NCBI RefSeq assembly: GCF_030269925.1
Contig: NC_085121.1
Coordinates: 11,549,501-11,613,500, forward strand
Source of the DNA: Bombyx mori
Taxonomy: Eukaryota; Arthropoda; Insecta; Lepidoptera; Bombycidae
DNA: 64,000 nucleotides
Reading direction: 5' to 3'
The translations under genes and the position numbers were made by a program. Positions 36,101 through 48,100 of the stretch are shown here, piece after piece. Every line of letters begins with the position of its first letter. Within the stretch, counting starts at the first letter, position 1. The notes beneath the pieces were generated by a model. That model was not told where the DNA came from. It made no database searches and worked only from the letters and a program-made list of their open reading frames with translations.

Positions 36101-39100
36101 GGTTATCATTGCGCGCACAGACTCACCTCGCAGATGGAATGTATAGTTCCTCTCCGTTTAGCGTTTATAGTATCAAATTCCGGATGTAAGGTGCCTCCTC
36201 TACAAATAGAATGAATTGTGCCCCGCCTCTGTACGTAGCGGTTGAACAAGATCATTTCTATGCTACGAATCTTTTCTACTACCCTGCGCGCTATGCTGCG
36301 TATAAAACGGAACATTTTGCCTCCTTTGATTCACTTATTTGTCTTAACCGGACAAAGTAAGCGGCGCGACTGTCGAGGGCGCTGTTTACGGTTGTATTCC
36401 GACGAGGGCCATGTTGCCTTATTTATAATTCACTATTGCACTATTATAATGAACGATTATTTCCCGGTAAACGACATTATGCGAACGTGTTTGGTCTAGT
36501 CAAGTAGACGAAGCCACAGCGTGCGATCTGTTAGTAGTGAGAAGGCCGAACTCTTTTTAAAAAAGGATTTATTCGACACTACACAATATTTTTAATGAAT
36601 AATTAATTATAATAAAAGAATTTAGAAATAGTGAGGAAAATTGGTAAACGTCTCACTTCAATGAATATCTGACCCGAACTGAGCCTGGTATGTTCTCATG
36701 AAATCACTGTGAGAGAGCTTATGATGAGTAAGGTGTTTGGTAAGCATTAGTCTATACAGGTTAGGGATATAACAACCCCCCCGACAAGATGAAACTTATA
36801 ATTTTAAATGAGTTTCAGGATGAGATTCGAAGTCTAGGAATTGGTATTTCTTCCTGTTCTTGGACTTCATTCGAGATCTCATTTGTGTGAAAAGTATTTT
36901 TTGATATTGGACATTTACCAAATTTCCTAATAATCTTATAAAACATGAAAATCAAACTTATAATAACTAAACAATATAAAAGAATGGGGTAGTGTGATCT
37001 GTACTCTATAAGAGGATCTGGTTCCGTAATTATTTTATCTATATCTGACAATACCTGAGCATTGGAGACAGTTGTAAGTTTATCTAAATTCAAATCATAC
37101 AGTTTTAAAGGTTCTAATTTAGGTTCGGTTAGTTTAAATTTATATTTGTCACAACAAGAATTATCTATAAGATTAAAGTCGGAAATTACAGGAGTAGTTA
37201 ATATACTATAACTAAACTTAGGGGTGAATTCCTTATTTCTACAATATGCTTTACAATCTGGTTTTAGGTTAAAAATACCGGTCCCTAACAATTTATATTC
37301 TGATACTTGAGAATCACACTCAAGGGTAAGTTTGGTAGGTACTGATTTAACAAATAACCACTTATTACCCACTAATTCTTGCCATGTGTCAATATGCCCA
37401 TGAATTATTCTCGTGTCACACTGTTGAGGTAGCGTATTAACAATTTTACATAATAGTTCAGTTTCGCAAATGGGTGCATCTTGGACAGAATATGTGTCAA
37501 CATTATTACATATATAGATTGAATTTGTAATTTCAGAACACGTACTTAAATCGGTTAGACATACATATGTCAACTTATCTCTACTTACAGCTATATGATT
37601 ACAACGAGGAATGATCATAGCATATGAATTTGGATGTTCCACATCGTGTGGTATAGGAACAGGTATAGACTTATAGACTAAGTATTCTGACTTATATACT
37701 AGGGGAATTTTAATAACAAAAACTATTTTATTATTAATAAAATAACATGAAAGTTGGCTCACATCGCTCAACGAGTGGATATTATCTAAACTTAAACTAA
37801 TAGGCAATTCATTATCCTTATTTAAATCCTTAATGCTATGTGTTAATTCATCATAGAGTTGTTTTGGGGTGAGTATGGAGGGATGTATAGAATGGCTTTT
37901 AGTAAACATAATCGCGTTAACAATGTCGTCTAACTTAAATGATAATGTTAGTAAACTAGAAGACAATTCGTTATAAATTTCATTCATTTTAGACTCTACA
38001 TACAATTCCTTTGGTAAATTACTTATATTATTTAATACAGTTGAAAGGTTTTCGATTGCGTTACCCATTCGAGCTTCATTAATACTAATCAATTTTAGTG
38101 TATCGTTATAATTTCTCAAGGCTGTGTTTGTCATTAAAATATTATCCTTAATTAGGGATGACAATTTTTTATCGTTACTTTCTAAATGTTGGATTGCAGC
38201 ATTATACCGAAACGAGTCGTTTTCATCCATGGTGCCAATCAAATGCTTAAACAATGTACCAAAGCCAGGAAACCATGCTGATCTCTTATTTCGCTCGGGT
38301 ATCAGGTGTGATATTGAGTCATAATCCCTTAAGATACCCTCGAGACGGGAGGTTAAGGGTTGCAGAAAATTGTGACATTTGGAAACGTTCAGGTCATGTT
38401 GCTGACAAAGAGTTCTAGCACCACCTAAAGCAGTCCTTATGTTTTGTATATGGGGTTTGATATACCCAATATCTATGGGTACTAGGACGTGAAGGTAATT
38501 ATTAGAGACTCGTAATATTCCCAAAGGGTCAAAATGAATTCCTGCACTTTCTTTAATAGGTTCTACGACATCAGTTGTTGCAACGGAGAAACTGGTCGCG
38601 ATGATTCTGGAATGATAGTATATAATATCTTAAGAATTACGTTTTAAGCATGTTTAATCTCGTCATAATGGTATTTTACATGTCTTCTGTTCATCAGTAT
38701 GGTAAGTGTGTTATTGCCATTGATTCGAATGACTTTATAGGGTCCCTTCCAGATGGGTGATAAAGCTTTGCGGAGCCGTAAATGATTTTTGACGTATACC
38801 ATATCACCTGCTTTATACTTCATTATCTTTGTGTGTTTATCATAATATGTTTTAGATGTAGTTTTGGACTTCAGTATATTCTCTATAGCTTTTTCTCTAG
38901 AGAGGCGTAAGCGTTGTTGTAAGACTCTAACGTAACTGTTATATGTGGATTCCAAAGAAGAGTCGTAAATGGAAGATGGTATAATGGCTTTGTGACCGAA
39001 GACTAGTTCATATGGTGTGAAGTTGGTAGTAGAATGAACGGTAGTATTATAAGTAAGCATAGCCGTGTACACATAGCGAGGCCAATTGCCCTGATTTTCA

Positions 39101-42100
39101 TCGACAAATGACTTTAAGTACTCTTTTAGAGTCGAGTGACTCCTTTCTAGTGCTCCTTGAGTTTGTGGATGGTAAGGGGTTGACCACAGCTGTTTAATCT
39201 TTAGGAAGCTGCAAGTTTGTTTAAACAGTTCAGCTGTAAAATTGGTACCCTGGTCGGTTAAAATAGTTTTAGGAATACCAAACTGACTGATGAAATGGAT
39301 TAGACATTCAGATGTTTCTTCTGCTGTGGCCTGAGATATTGGATAAGCAGCTGAGTATTTTGTGAGGTCATCCTGTAGTGTTAGGATGAACTTCAATTTA
39401 ATATTACCAGCTTCAGGAAGTGGGCCTACTATGTCTAAAGCGACACGCTCAAACGGCTGGGTAGACGTGGAAGTTATTTGCATTGGAGCGCGGTTCGTCT
39501 GACGCAGTGCTTTATTAGCTTGGCAGTATACGCAGCTACGGACATAATTCTCAACATCAGTTCGCATATTCCGCCAATAGTACCTTTCTTGAATTCTCTT
39601 CAACATCCTATTGGAACCCAAGTGGCCAGAAATAGGGATGTCATGATTTTCCCTTAGAATTTTGGTAATATCGCTCATAGAGGGGTACATTATGGTGTTC
39701 TTGTAAATGTGTACACTAATATTTGTATTATGAAACAGATATGATATGATATTATATATTTTAAAGAAGGCGTGACAGTCGAAAGGATTACTAAAATCAG
39801 TAATACTGAATTCGTTTATTTTTGATATTAAGAATTGTGACTTTAGGTTTTTAAGGCTTTTGAAAACGTCGTCATAAGTTGTATTGTCATAATGATAAAC
39901 TTTGATAAATAGGAAGTAATATTTAACATCGTTCTTATCAATTGTTATGAATGAATATAAAGTTCTTTCTAATGCTAAGAATTCTTTAGAATCAGGGATG
40001 TTGCCAATTATTTCAGATATGTACCGATTTGACTCATCTAGGTCGATAGAGGTAGGTATTACGATGTGCTTCGAATTTGTTTTTAGAATGTTTTCGTTAT
40101 GTTCTCTGATACTGGTGTCAAATGCCATTGTTTTATTATTTATAGATTTCAAGCATTTGGAGTAAGTATCGTCATCATTACAGGATTCGGAGGATGGTGG
40201 ACTAGGAATATCAAAATCATCAGGGAGGTCTAAGTCTTCTGGTAAAATAAAGTCGTCTGGTAGTTGCAGGTCAGGTAGGTCATAGTTTCCAATATCAGGT
40301 TGTGATGAGCACTGAGGGGGAACTTCTTCTTCAGTTCTTGCGGGATCAGAAGTATTGCTTCTAGGAGCCGATTCTGGATGATTATCGTCTACTTGTCTTT
40401 GCAATGGATTTAATGGGTATCGAGAGAGCGCGTCTGCATTGGTGTTAGTTTTGCCTTTTCTGTACTGGATTTCGTAATTATATTCTTCCAGCTTCAAGCG
40501 CCAACGGACCAATCGTGATCCGGGATCTTTACAGTTGAAAAGCCAATTTAAAGGTTTGTGGTCGGTAATTATGGTGAACTGTCGTCCAAAAAGGTAGGGT
40601 CGGAATGTTTTAGTTCCGTAAACAATAGCTAGGCACTCCTTTTCGGTAACACTATAATTGCATTCGGCTTTATTGAGTGTTCTGGAGGCAAAGGCTATAG
40701 GTTGATCCTTACCAACTGCGCCTTGCGAGAGAATAGCTGAGATAGCGTAGTTCGACGCATCACATGTTAGAACAAATGGTTTTGTGAAGTCAGGGTATAT
40801 GAGAACTGGTGCTGTTACTAATTTTTCTTTTAATAATTCGAATGACAGTTGTTGTGTGTTAGTCCAAATAAATGGGACATCTTTCTTTAAGAGGTTTGTC
40901 AATGATTTTGCATGCTTTGAAAACTCAGGTATGAACCTTCGGTAATATGACGCTAAGCCTAGGAATGATTTTATATCTTTTGCACACGTTGGCACAGGAA
41001 ATTGCGTTACAGCTTTAATTTTCTCTGGGTTAGGTTTAACTCCTTCGCCACTGATAACATGACCCAAATATGCGACTTCCTTCCTTAAAAATTCACACTT
41101 ATCGGGCTGGAGTTTTAAACGGAAATTTCGAAGTTTATTAAAAACTAGGTTTAACTTTTCAATGTGAGACGGAAGATCATATGAATAGATTACAATATCA
41201 TCAAGATACACAAAACAGTGTATCCCTTGTAGTCCAGACAATACAGTATTCATAGTTCTTTGAAAAGTGGCGGGTGCATTCTTTAACCCAAAGGGCATCC
41301 TATTAAATTGAAAATGCCCTTGCGGTACGCTAAAGGCAGTTTTTGGTGCATCAATTGGAGACATCTGAATCTGATGAAAACCGGAAGCAAGGTCTAGAGT
41401 TGTAAAGTATTTGCTTTGGCCTAATTGGTCCAAAATTTCGTTAATTTGAGGAATAGGGTAATTTTCTCCAATAGTGATATCGTTTAACTTTCGGTAGTCG
41501 ATTACGATTCTCCATCGTTTTTTCCCTGTGGAATCTTCTTTCTTGGGTACCACCCAAATAGGGGATGACCATGGGGATTTCGATGGTGTGATAATTTGTT
41601 GTTCCAGCATTTTATCTATCTGATTCTTAACTTCTTCTTTGTGTATTTCAGGAAAACGGTATGACTTGACATTTATTGGTTGGGAGGTATTTGTTTTTAT
41701 TTCATGTTGTGTTACATCTGTATAGCTCAAATGGTCACCAGGTAGGTAGAAAATATCAGAATATTGCTGGCAAACTTCATTCAGGTGATACAGTTCTTCT
41801 GCGTTTAAGTGGGATGTCCGTAAGAGTTTGGATAGCTGTTGGGATCTTTGGAGGCTATTGGAAGGCGGGTAGTCTGGTATCCTTTCAATTTCGGTAAGGT
41901 TGATCGGTAATAGGGTAAGCATTAAGTTGGCCTTTAAATTAATTTTTTCATCTGACATATTTAATACTGTTATGTTAATTCTATTGTTGTTTTTTACTCG
42001 AGCAACACAGTTTGATACAAGAAGGGACTTAGATATATGTTGATCGAGTATAATCCCTTCTTGTAATTCGGGGTTTTTCACTGAACACTCTATCACCGTC

Positions 42101-45100
42101 TCGGTCCGAGGTTCGAGTGTATACGACGGTTCGTCGAAGGACAATTTTATGTTATGACTGTTTATTTCAAGGGAATTTAATTGGTAATTAATGCGGCACT
42201 TGTGTTGCATAAATAAGTCGTTACCTATGATGCCGTCGTAGGGTAAATCTATGTTGTCAAATATGTGGAAGGTGTGTGCTATTTCCAATTTCTCGTTAAA
42301 CGTTAAAAGTACGTTTAAGCATCCTATACTCTTTAAGGTTTCTTTCTGGGTATCTATACCCTTGACTCTAATAGAACTATTTTGTAACTGTGTAAAGTCA
42401 TTAATTTGTTTTTTACTTAGAACACATATTGACGCTCCAGAATCTACCAAGAAGGTAAGGGGTTTTCGATTTACTGATGTATGTATCTTAATGTAAGGTA
42501 GGAATCGTTTTCGGGTGACAATTTCATATATACTTATTTCTTTTACGGGTTCGTTTTTTTGTTTACCTCTAGGACCTTCTTTGTGGGGCTGATAACCCTG
42601 CGGCTTGGTTTTACTGTTAAGAGGAAGACCGTGAGCTTGGGGCTGGTTACCCTGTCCATTGGTCATACTTTTAAGAAGAGGGAGACTGTGAGTTTGAGCA
42701 TTTCCTGTTTGGGACTGGTTACCCTGGCGTGTAATGCTTTTTGAAATGGGATTGGCACAATTTCCAATTCGGGGCTGGTTACCCTGTCGTATAACGTGCT
42801 CATTTAGAAGTACCTTGTTCCTATAACTGTTTAAAGAGTTGTAAAATATTTGGGTGTCGGTTTTATAGGACTTTTGACCCGGACGACAGCTACGCAGGTC
42901 AGGGCTTAGTTTAAAGCGTTTGACTGGTCAACCTCATCACGTGATTCAACTATTTGAGGTTCACTTGAGTTACCATGGATAAATACGTTGTCGGTAAAAT
43001 TTACGCGATTTTGATTGGTTTGTGGCCATTGTTGATAATTCTGTGGTTGGTTTTGGAATCGTTTATTATTGTATTCTCTTCTACGACAATTCTCTAGGAT
43101 ATGGCCATCTTTTTTGCAATAACGACAGAAAAGTCTTCCACTAGTACCCGGAGTTAAGTTATTAGATTGTGCGGTATTAATTTTAGGCCGAAATTGGAAC
43201 TGGGTTTGTTGAGGATTACGACTGAAAATTGGCGGGTTTCTGAATGAAAATCCAGATGAAAACGAGGGAAACTTTTTAACAGCTGTTTGTAGAATTTTCT
43301 CTTCTGAGACAGCGAGGTTTATTGCTTCGTTCAATGTGTCAGGATCGCGGCAACGAACACCAATAGACAATTTAGGGTCTAACCCAGTGATAAATGTATA
43401 TAAAGCGAGGTCTTGCATTGCAGCGACACGGCCTGCCAGTTCGCCTTTATTACGTGACGGTAAGGAGATATTTATTTCTGTTAAAAGTCTTGCTAAACAT
43501 GACTCTACACGTAAGGCGTATTGGTTGACCGGTTCATTATGATTTTGTTTACAACTTTGTAGGTCAGAGAGTAATGCAGCGTAATGTTTTTTATCGCCAA
43601 ACTGTGCACGTAAAAATTCCGATAATTGTTCCCACGATTCGAATTCGCGTATGGCACATACTGATTCTGCTTTACCCTCTAACTGACTTAAAATATACTT
43701 AAATAAAATAGGTTTTTGTTGTGGATTAGCTAGATTATAGGCGTTTTGACAATTTGTGAGAAATGCACTTAAATTTTCTCTGTTACCATCGAAGTTTTTA
43801 ATAAACTTTAATAGAATGTTCAAATCGATTTTCTCTTCACTCTCTGATTTTTGACCTCTCTGCCTAGTCTCTTCCTTTGTAGTCATCGTAATAATTTATC
43901 TTGAATTTATTCGGTACCAAATACAGGTGAGCGGATGCGCTGAGCGAGATAAGAGTTCTCGGAACTGGACAATTGTAGCGATAGCGTGAGGTGTTTGTGG
44001 ATTAAAGTTTATTTAGTTGAAAGTTTATTTCACTTTTGGTTTTGTGATTTATTTGAATATTCACCACCGATGGAATGTGCACATGAATTAACTTACATGT
44101 ATAAGATGTTCACGAACATGTTATTTTCACTTTTCACAAATGAGAGATGCAGAACTCACAACGGCGAATACAGCCGAAATTAGTTTTTGAATTTACAACT
44201 TTTGTACACTGTTCACACACGAAGGCGTTTCCCGGATTTTCTTTACTTAAAATCCCTTAAGCTGCCACCAAATGTTAGTAGTGAGAAGGCCGAACTCTTT
44301 TTAAAAAAGGATTTATTCGACACTACACAATATTTTTAATGAATAATTAATTATAATAAAAGAATTTAGAAATAGTGAGGAAAATTAACTAAGCCGGTAC
44401 TAAAGTTTTATGATTTAAATTAATTGTGGTCTTCGATTATGTTCAACGCGATAATGGTAAAATACTGATACATACAACGTGTATTCACGAAAAGGCGGTA
44501 GATAAGTAAAACGCAATGTAATACAATTAACGATCGGCTGACGCGCGCGTCCGACCGTCTCGTACGAGCATGTGCAGGCTCCTGAGATTAAGCACGGCTG
44601 TTATCCAGTCAGTTTTGTTTGTATTACATTGCTGTTTCAAGTTCAAAATTCAATATAAAGTTACAAACTATTATGATTTTATTCACAAAGAGTTACTACT
44701 AGAGTTCTATAATTTTTGGTCTTTGTGGTGAGGCTTAGGGGAGGCTTATATCCAGCAGTGGACGTCTGTGGGCTGATAAGAAGAAGAAGAAGTTATAAGG
44801 AGACCAGCAAAAATGTTATTCATATAATAAAAGAATAAGACCGAGTATCTTTATCGTTAGCTAAGCCTAAGCTAGGTTAAGCTAAGTAATTGAATATTAA
44901 GAATATATTATATGTTTTAAATTTCAGTTTATTTAACTGCAGTTTTGTACCGCCTGTGCCTCGGGAGTGGTACAATCCTATATAAATATGAATTTTATAT
45001 CAATGCATAACATCACCTGTTACTTTAGAAGGCCTTATGCAAAAGTTGTCCAACGTAAAGTTTGTGTGTACAGGTTTTATTTAATCATAACAATTAAATA

Positions 45101-48100
45101 AAATTAATGACATTGTAAAATAAATTATCAGCCAATATCACGTACAATCAAAGATTATTAAATGGTTAAAAAAATATATACAAATGTTACATTAACAGTA
45201 GTAGAGAATAAAAAAAACGAATGTTTACCGTTTTGTAGGTTTAATAATTTGAAAAGCTAAAAATAACGTTTTAAATCAGTCACAAACCACGAATCTAGTT
45301 CAATAGGTGAAATGTTACGCCGCCGCGCCGAAATGAAGATCAAATATTCATTGTGACATATTCGGTTTTTTTTTCAAAACAAGACTCGATTCAATACAAA
45401 ATTATTTTCACATCGACTGTAAGCCATTTTTCGCGTACCTAATTATTAACGTAATTAAATAAATAGCTCTTTTTGACTTTGCAATTATTTTTTTTTAAAT
45501 TTAAGTACGCACTTGTTTTCATAAACAATCTTATGTTATCGGACGTCGTAACCACAGCCGATAAGAAAGAAATATCGTTTAATGAAAACATTTGTAATAT
45601 GTATTAGCAGATTAATGGAATCGAATACCTTATAATGTTAATGATATTTAAACAGGAATCAACTAGGTCGGGTCTAACTTTTACAATAATCTCTTGTTTA
45701 CGAATTTATGTCTATATTTTTTAAATTGGTTACCGTGTTAAGTGGTTACTGTATCTGATAGACTTATAAGACATGAGGTCTGAATCTCAATTGTATTGCA
45801 AAACGGCGGTCCTACTCTATAAATCCAAATTACTGTTACGTGGCAGAAATAGGTAAACCGGTTAAACCTATTCTTAGCCTTTAACGAGAGATTGTTTTAT
45901 ATGGCAATGTTTTTAATTCTGCATTTACGACCTTTTGGTTTTGACGCCGAGAAGTATTTCTTATAAAACTGTTTTTATGAAACGCGATGGCGTCATTACC
46001 AATTATGGTGCTTCGGTGTAATGTTCCTGTTTCGAATAAATAAATAGTTTTAAACCTTGCGTTGCTGATGGTCACTCGCCTTTCTATTTATAAATCGACG
46101 TTCAGTTAATTCACAGTTTTATTGAAAGTCTAGTTTCGCATTTCTTTTGTTTTGATTTCAAAAAAAAAAAAACTCGTGAACTATTCTAACCTAATACTTT
46201 CTAAAATTGAGTTCCAATTTCGGATACAATTCGAATAAAAACGAATCATGTCTTCAAGTTCGTCAAATTTATATTATTTGTGTTATTGATACCCGATAAC
46301 AATAAATTCATTACACGACAAAAAAATATGCAAGAATAATTTGTCAATTTTTACCATTATTCACAAATAAATGTAGGTTAGTCGTGTCAAAATAAATCCA
46401 TCGAGTGGTTATTAGATAAGTTCTATTATTTTATTGTTAAATCATTAAATGGTTCTCTTAATCCAATAAATTATGTCAAAAATATATGTGGGCCGTGTAT
46501 TCATATATTCATATCATAGTGGAAATGAAGTTAAAAATTTTCATATGGAGTACACATTAACATCAGCTGTATATGATATTTCCGCTGTCACCTAAAGTAT
46601 CTAAACGATTAAAAATATAGATTCTTAAATACAAATTCTTAATTCGCAATTCTAAAACCAGACACGTTTTCTGTCCTTCAAGAAAGAAAAAGAGAACACC
46701 AACTAAAAGTCATTGATGAATTGCGTCGCTATAAATAAGTCGCTTAGACGAACTACAATTGACTTAGCGAATGTACGATTGTTTATTTTTTAAATAGAGC
46801 GTCGCATTCTTAATGGTTCTACGATAGCGCGAACAAATAAAAAAAACTGTTTTAAGCAGATAAAAGTAACACGTGGTGGTCGACCAGTTCCCGTTCGCCA
46901 TTGACGTTTTGTTACGGATGTAGCGGTCGCCTATTCGCGGATAGTTTTTTTTTTTAAATATATTCATTGACAGCGCACAGACTTCAAAATTAATATTTTA
47001 AGCGTTTCACATTAAGAATGTTTACCTGACACACACATTTATAGACTATTAACGAGTCGTAAAAAGTGTTCAGTATTACGTTCCGATTTTACGAGACAGT
47101 ATCGGTCAATTTAGGTTTATTAATCGTGACGTTTATTTCCCGAGAGTCCGTTTGGCTAACGGTAATATTTCGGACGTCTTACCTTCTCGCTTTCGAAAGT
47201 TGAAGTCCTTTCGGTCGCCGTAGGGCTGAACCGAACCATTTCAATCCACGAAACGGTATGCATTTATACTAAAAATAAATTGCAACGAAATGTCAAACAG
47301 CGTAACGAGTTCAAACTAACTTATTTCACAACGTACGAGAATGATGCATCGTAAAAAAAAAAAAAAAACACGACATCAAAAACACAAGTTGCCAACGCTT
47401 AATTTAGAAATCACCCACACGACTGCAAGGTTTTGTAACCAAACACTGAACGACCGCGTCCGAGCGCCTCCGCTTATAAACAACAAAGCAATTTTTAATG
47501 TGTACGTTTTTAATGATTAATCGCGGCAAGTTTAAGTTGAGCCCGTTGAATTGTCACACTAAATGTGATTCTCTCGCTGGTACGTACAAACGAGTACCGT
47601 ATCGTAAAGTTGATTGAAGACTAGAAAAGAAAGGCTCGCGGTACGATGGCTCCGTCGAGCCCGGCGCGGCGTCTGACTCTCACGACAAAAACTCCACGGT
47701 TACTTGACGTAGCACTGTGCAGGCTACGTGCGGAAACGAATTGTATGTTGAAATCAATTAACCACAAACAAATCAGGTTGCATATTTTAGAGCAAAGCCT
47801 CGAAGGAATCCATGCACTAATCGGTTCGAGCATTAAGCCACATTTAATAACAAGAATGAATTGAAATATTATGTTATTCTTATTATACTCGTATTACCCG
47901 TTTATACGTTTGGTATTAAAGTATGTAATTAAAATACATATATACTTATTTGCGCGCGGACCAGTAATTAGCTAGGTGTATATTTTTATTCATTACCGAC
48001 TACGTAAATTGCACAAAAAATTGTACATAAATTGCATTTACACTACATTGTACATAAATTGCACATCTCTGTTTCGAAAACAATATATGAGTCGTCTATT

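Larger units (their letters stand above)
33206..36528. other. OXR1 intron DNA left of the retrovirus
   Basis: No exon recognised. It holds a jockey tail (34655-35015), a tRNA-like SINE head (35885-35985) and short internal repeats around 36100-36230 (GGAATGTATAGTTCCTCTCC and GAATGAATTGTGCCCCGCCTC). Otherwise AT-rich, with nothing clear. Confidence 0.4.
36529..44386 (-). mobile_element. Endogenous errantivirus-like (gypsy-class, env-bearing) LTR retroelement
   Basis: In element orientation: truncated 5' LTR (44386-44273), primer-binding site, gag (43886-42906), pol in the -1 frame (to 38644), env (38606-36815), polypurine tract, complete 3' LTR (36774-36529). All three main frames are open, and the shared part of the LTRs is identical over 114 bp, which suggests a young copy. 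It sits in the 24.9-kb OXR1 intron in the host's orientation, with its own AATAAA in R. Gag-pol-env layout, the gypsy-type order RT-RNase H-integrase, and an env of the baculovirus F type place it among insect errantiviruses. It differs from Drosophila gypsy in having a zinc knuckle in Gag. I cannot assign a family name. Confidence 0.92.

Noticed and set aside
36298..36310. TATA box (GTATAAAACGG) with GC-rich downstream sequence as a plus-strand promoter
   Set aside because: No open frame or splice donor of coding quality follows before the retroelement LTR at 36529.
44387..44535. A diverged U3 completing the 5' LTR up to a CGATC at 44531 that could pair with the left flank CGATC
   Set aside because: The 132 bp of U3 in the 3' LTR shows no alignment with this stretch although the neighbouring 114 bp are identical.
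47646..47864. 72-codon plus-strand open frame in a GC-rich patch
   Set aside because: No splice context, no homologous motif, and the opposite strand is equally open. More likely composition than coding.
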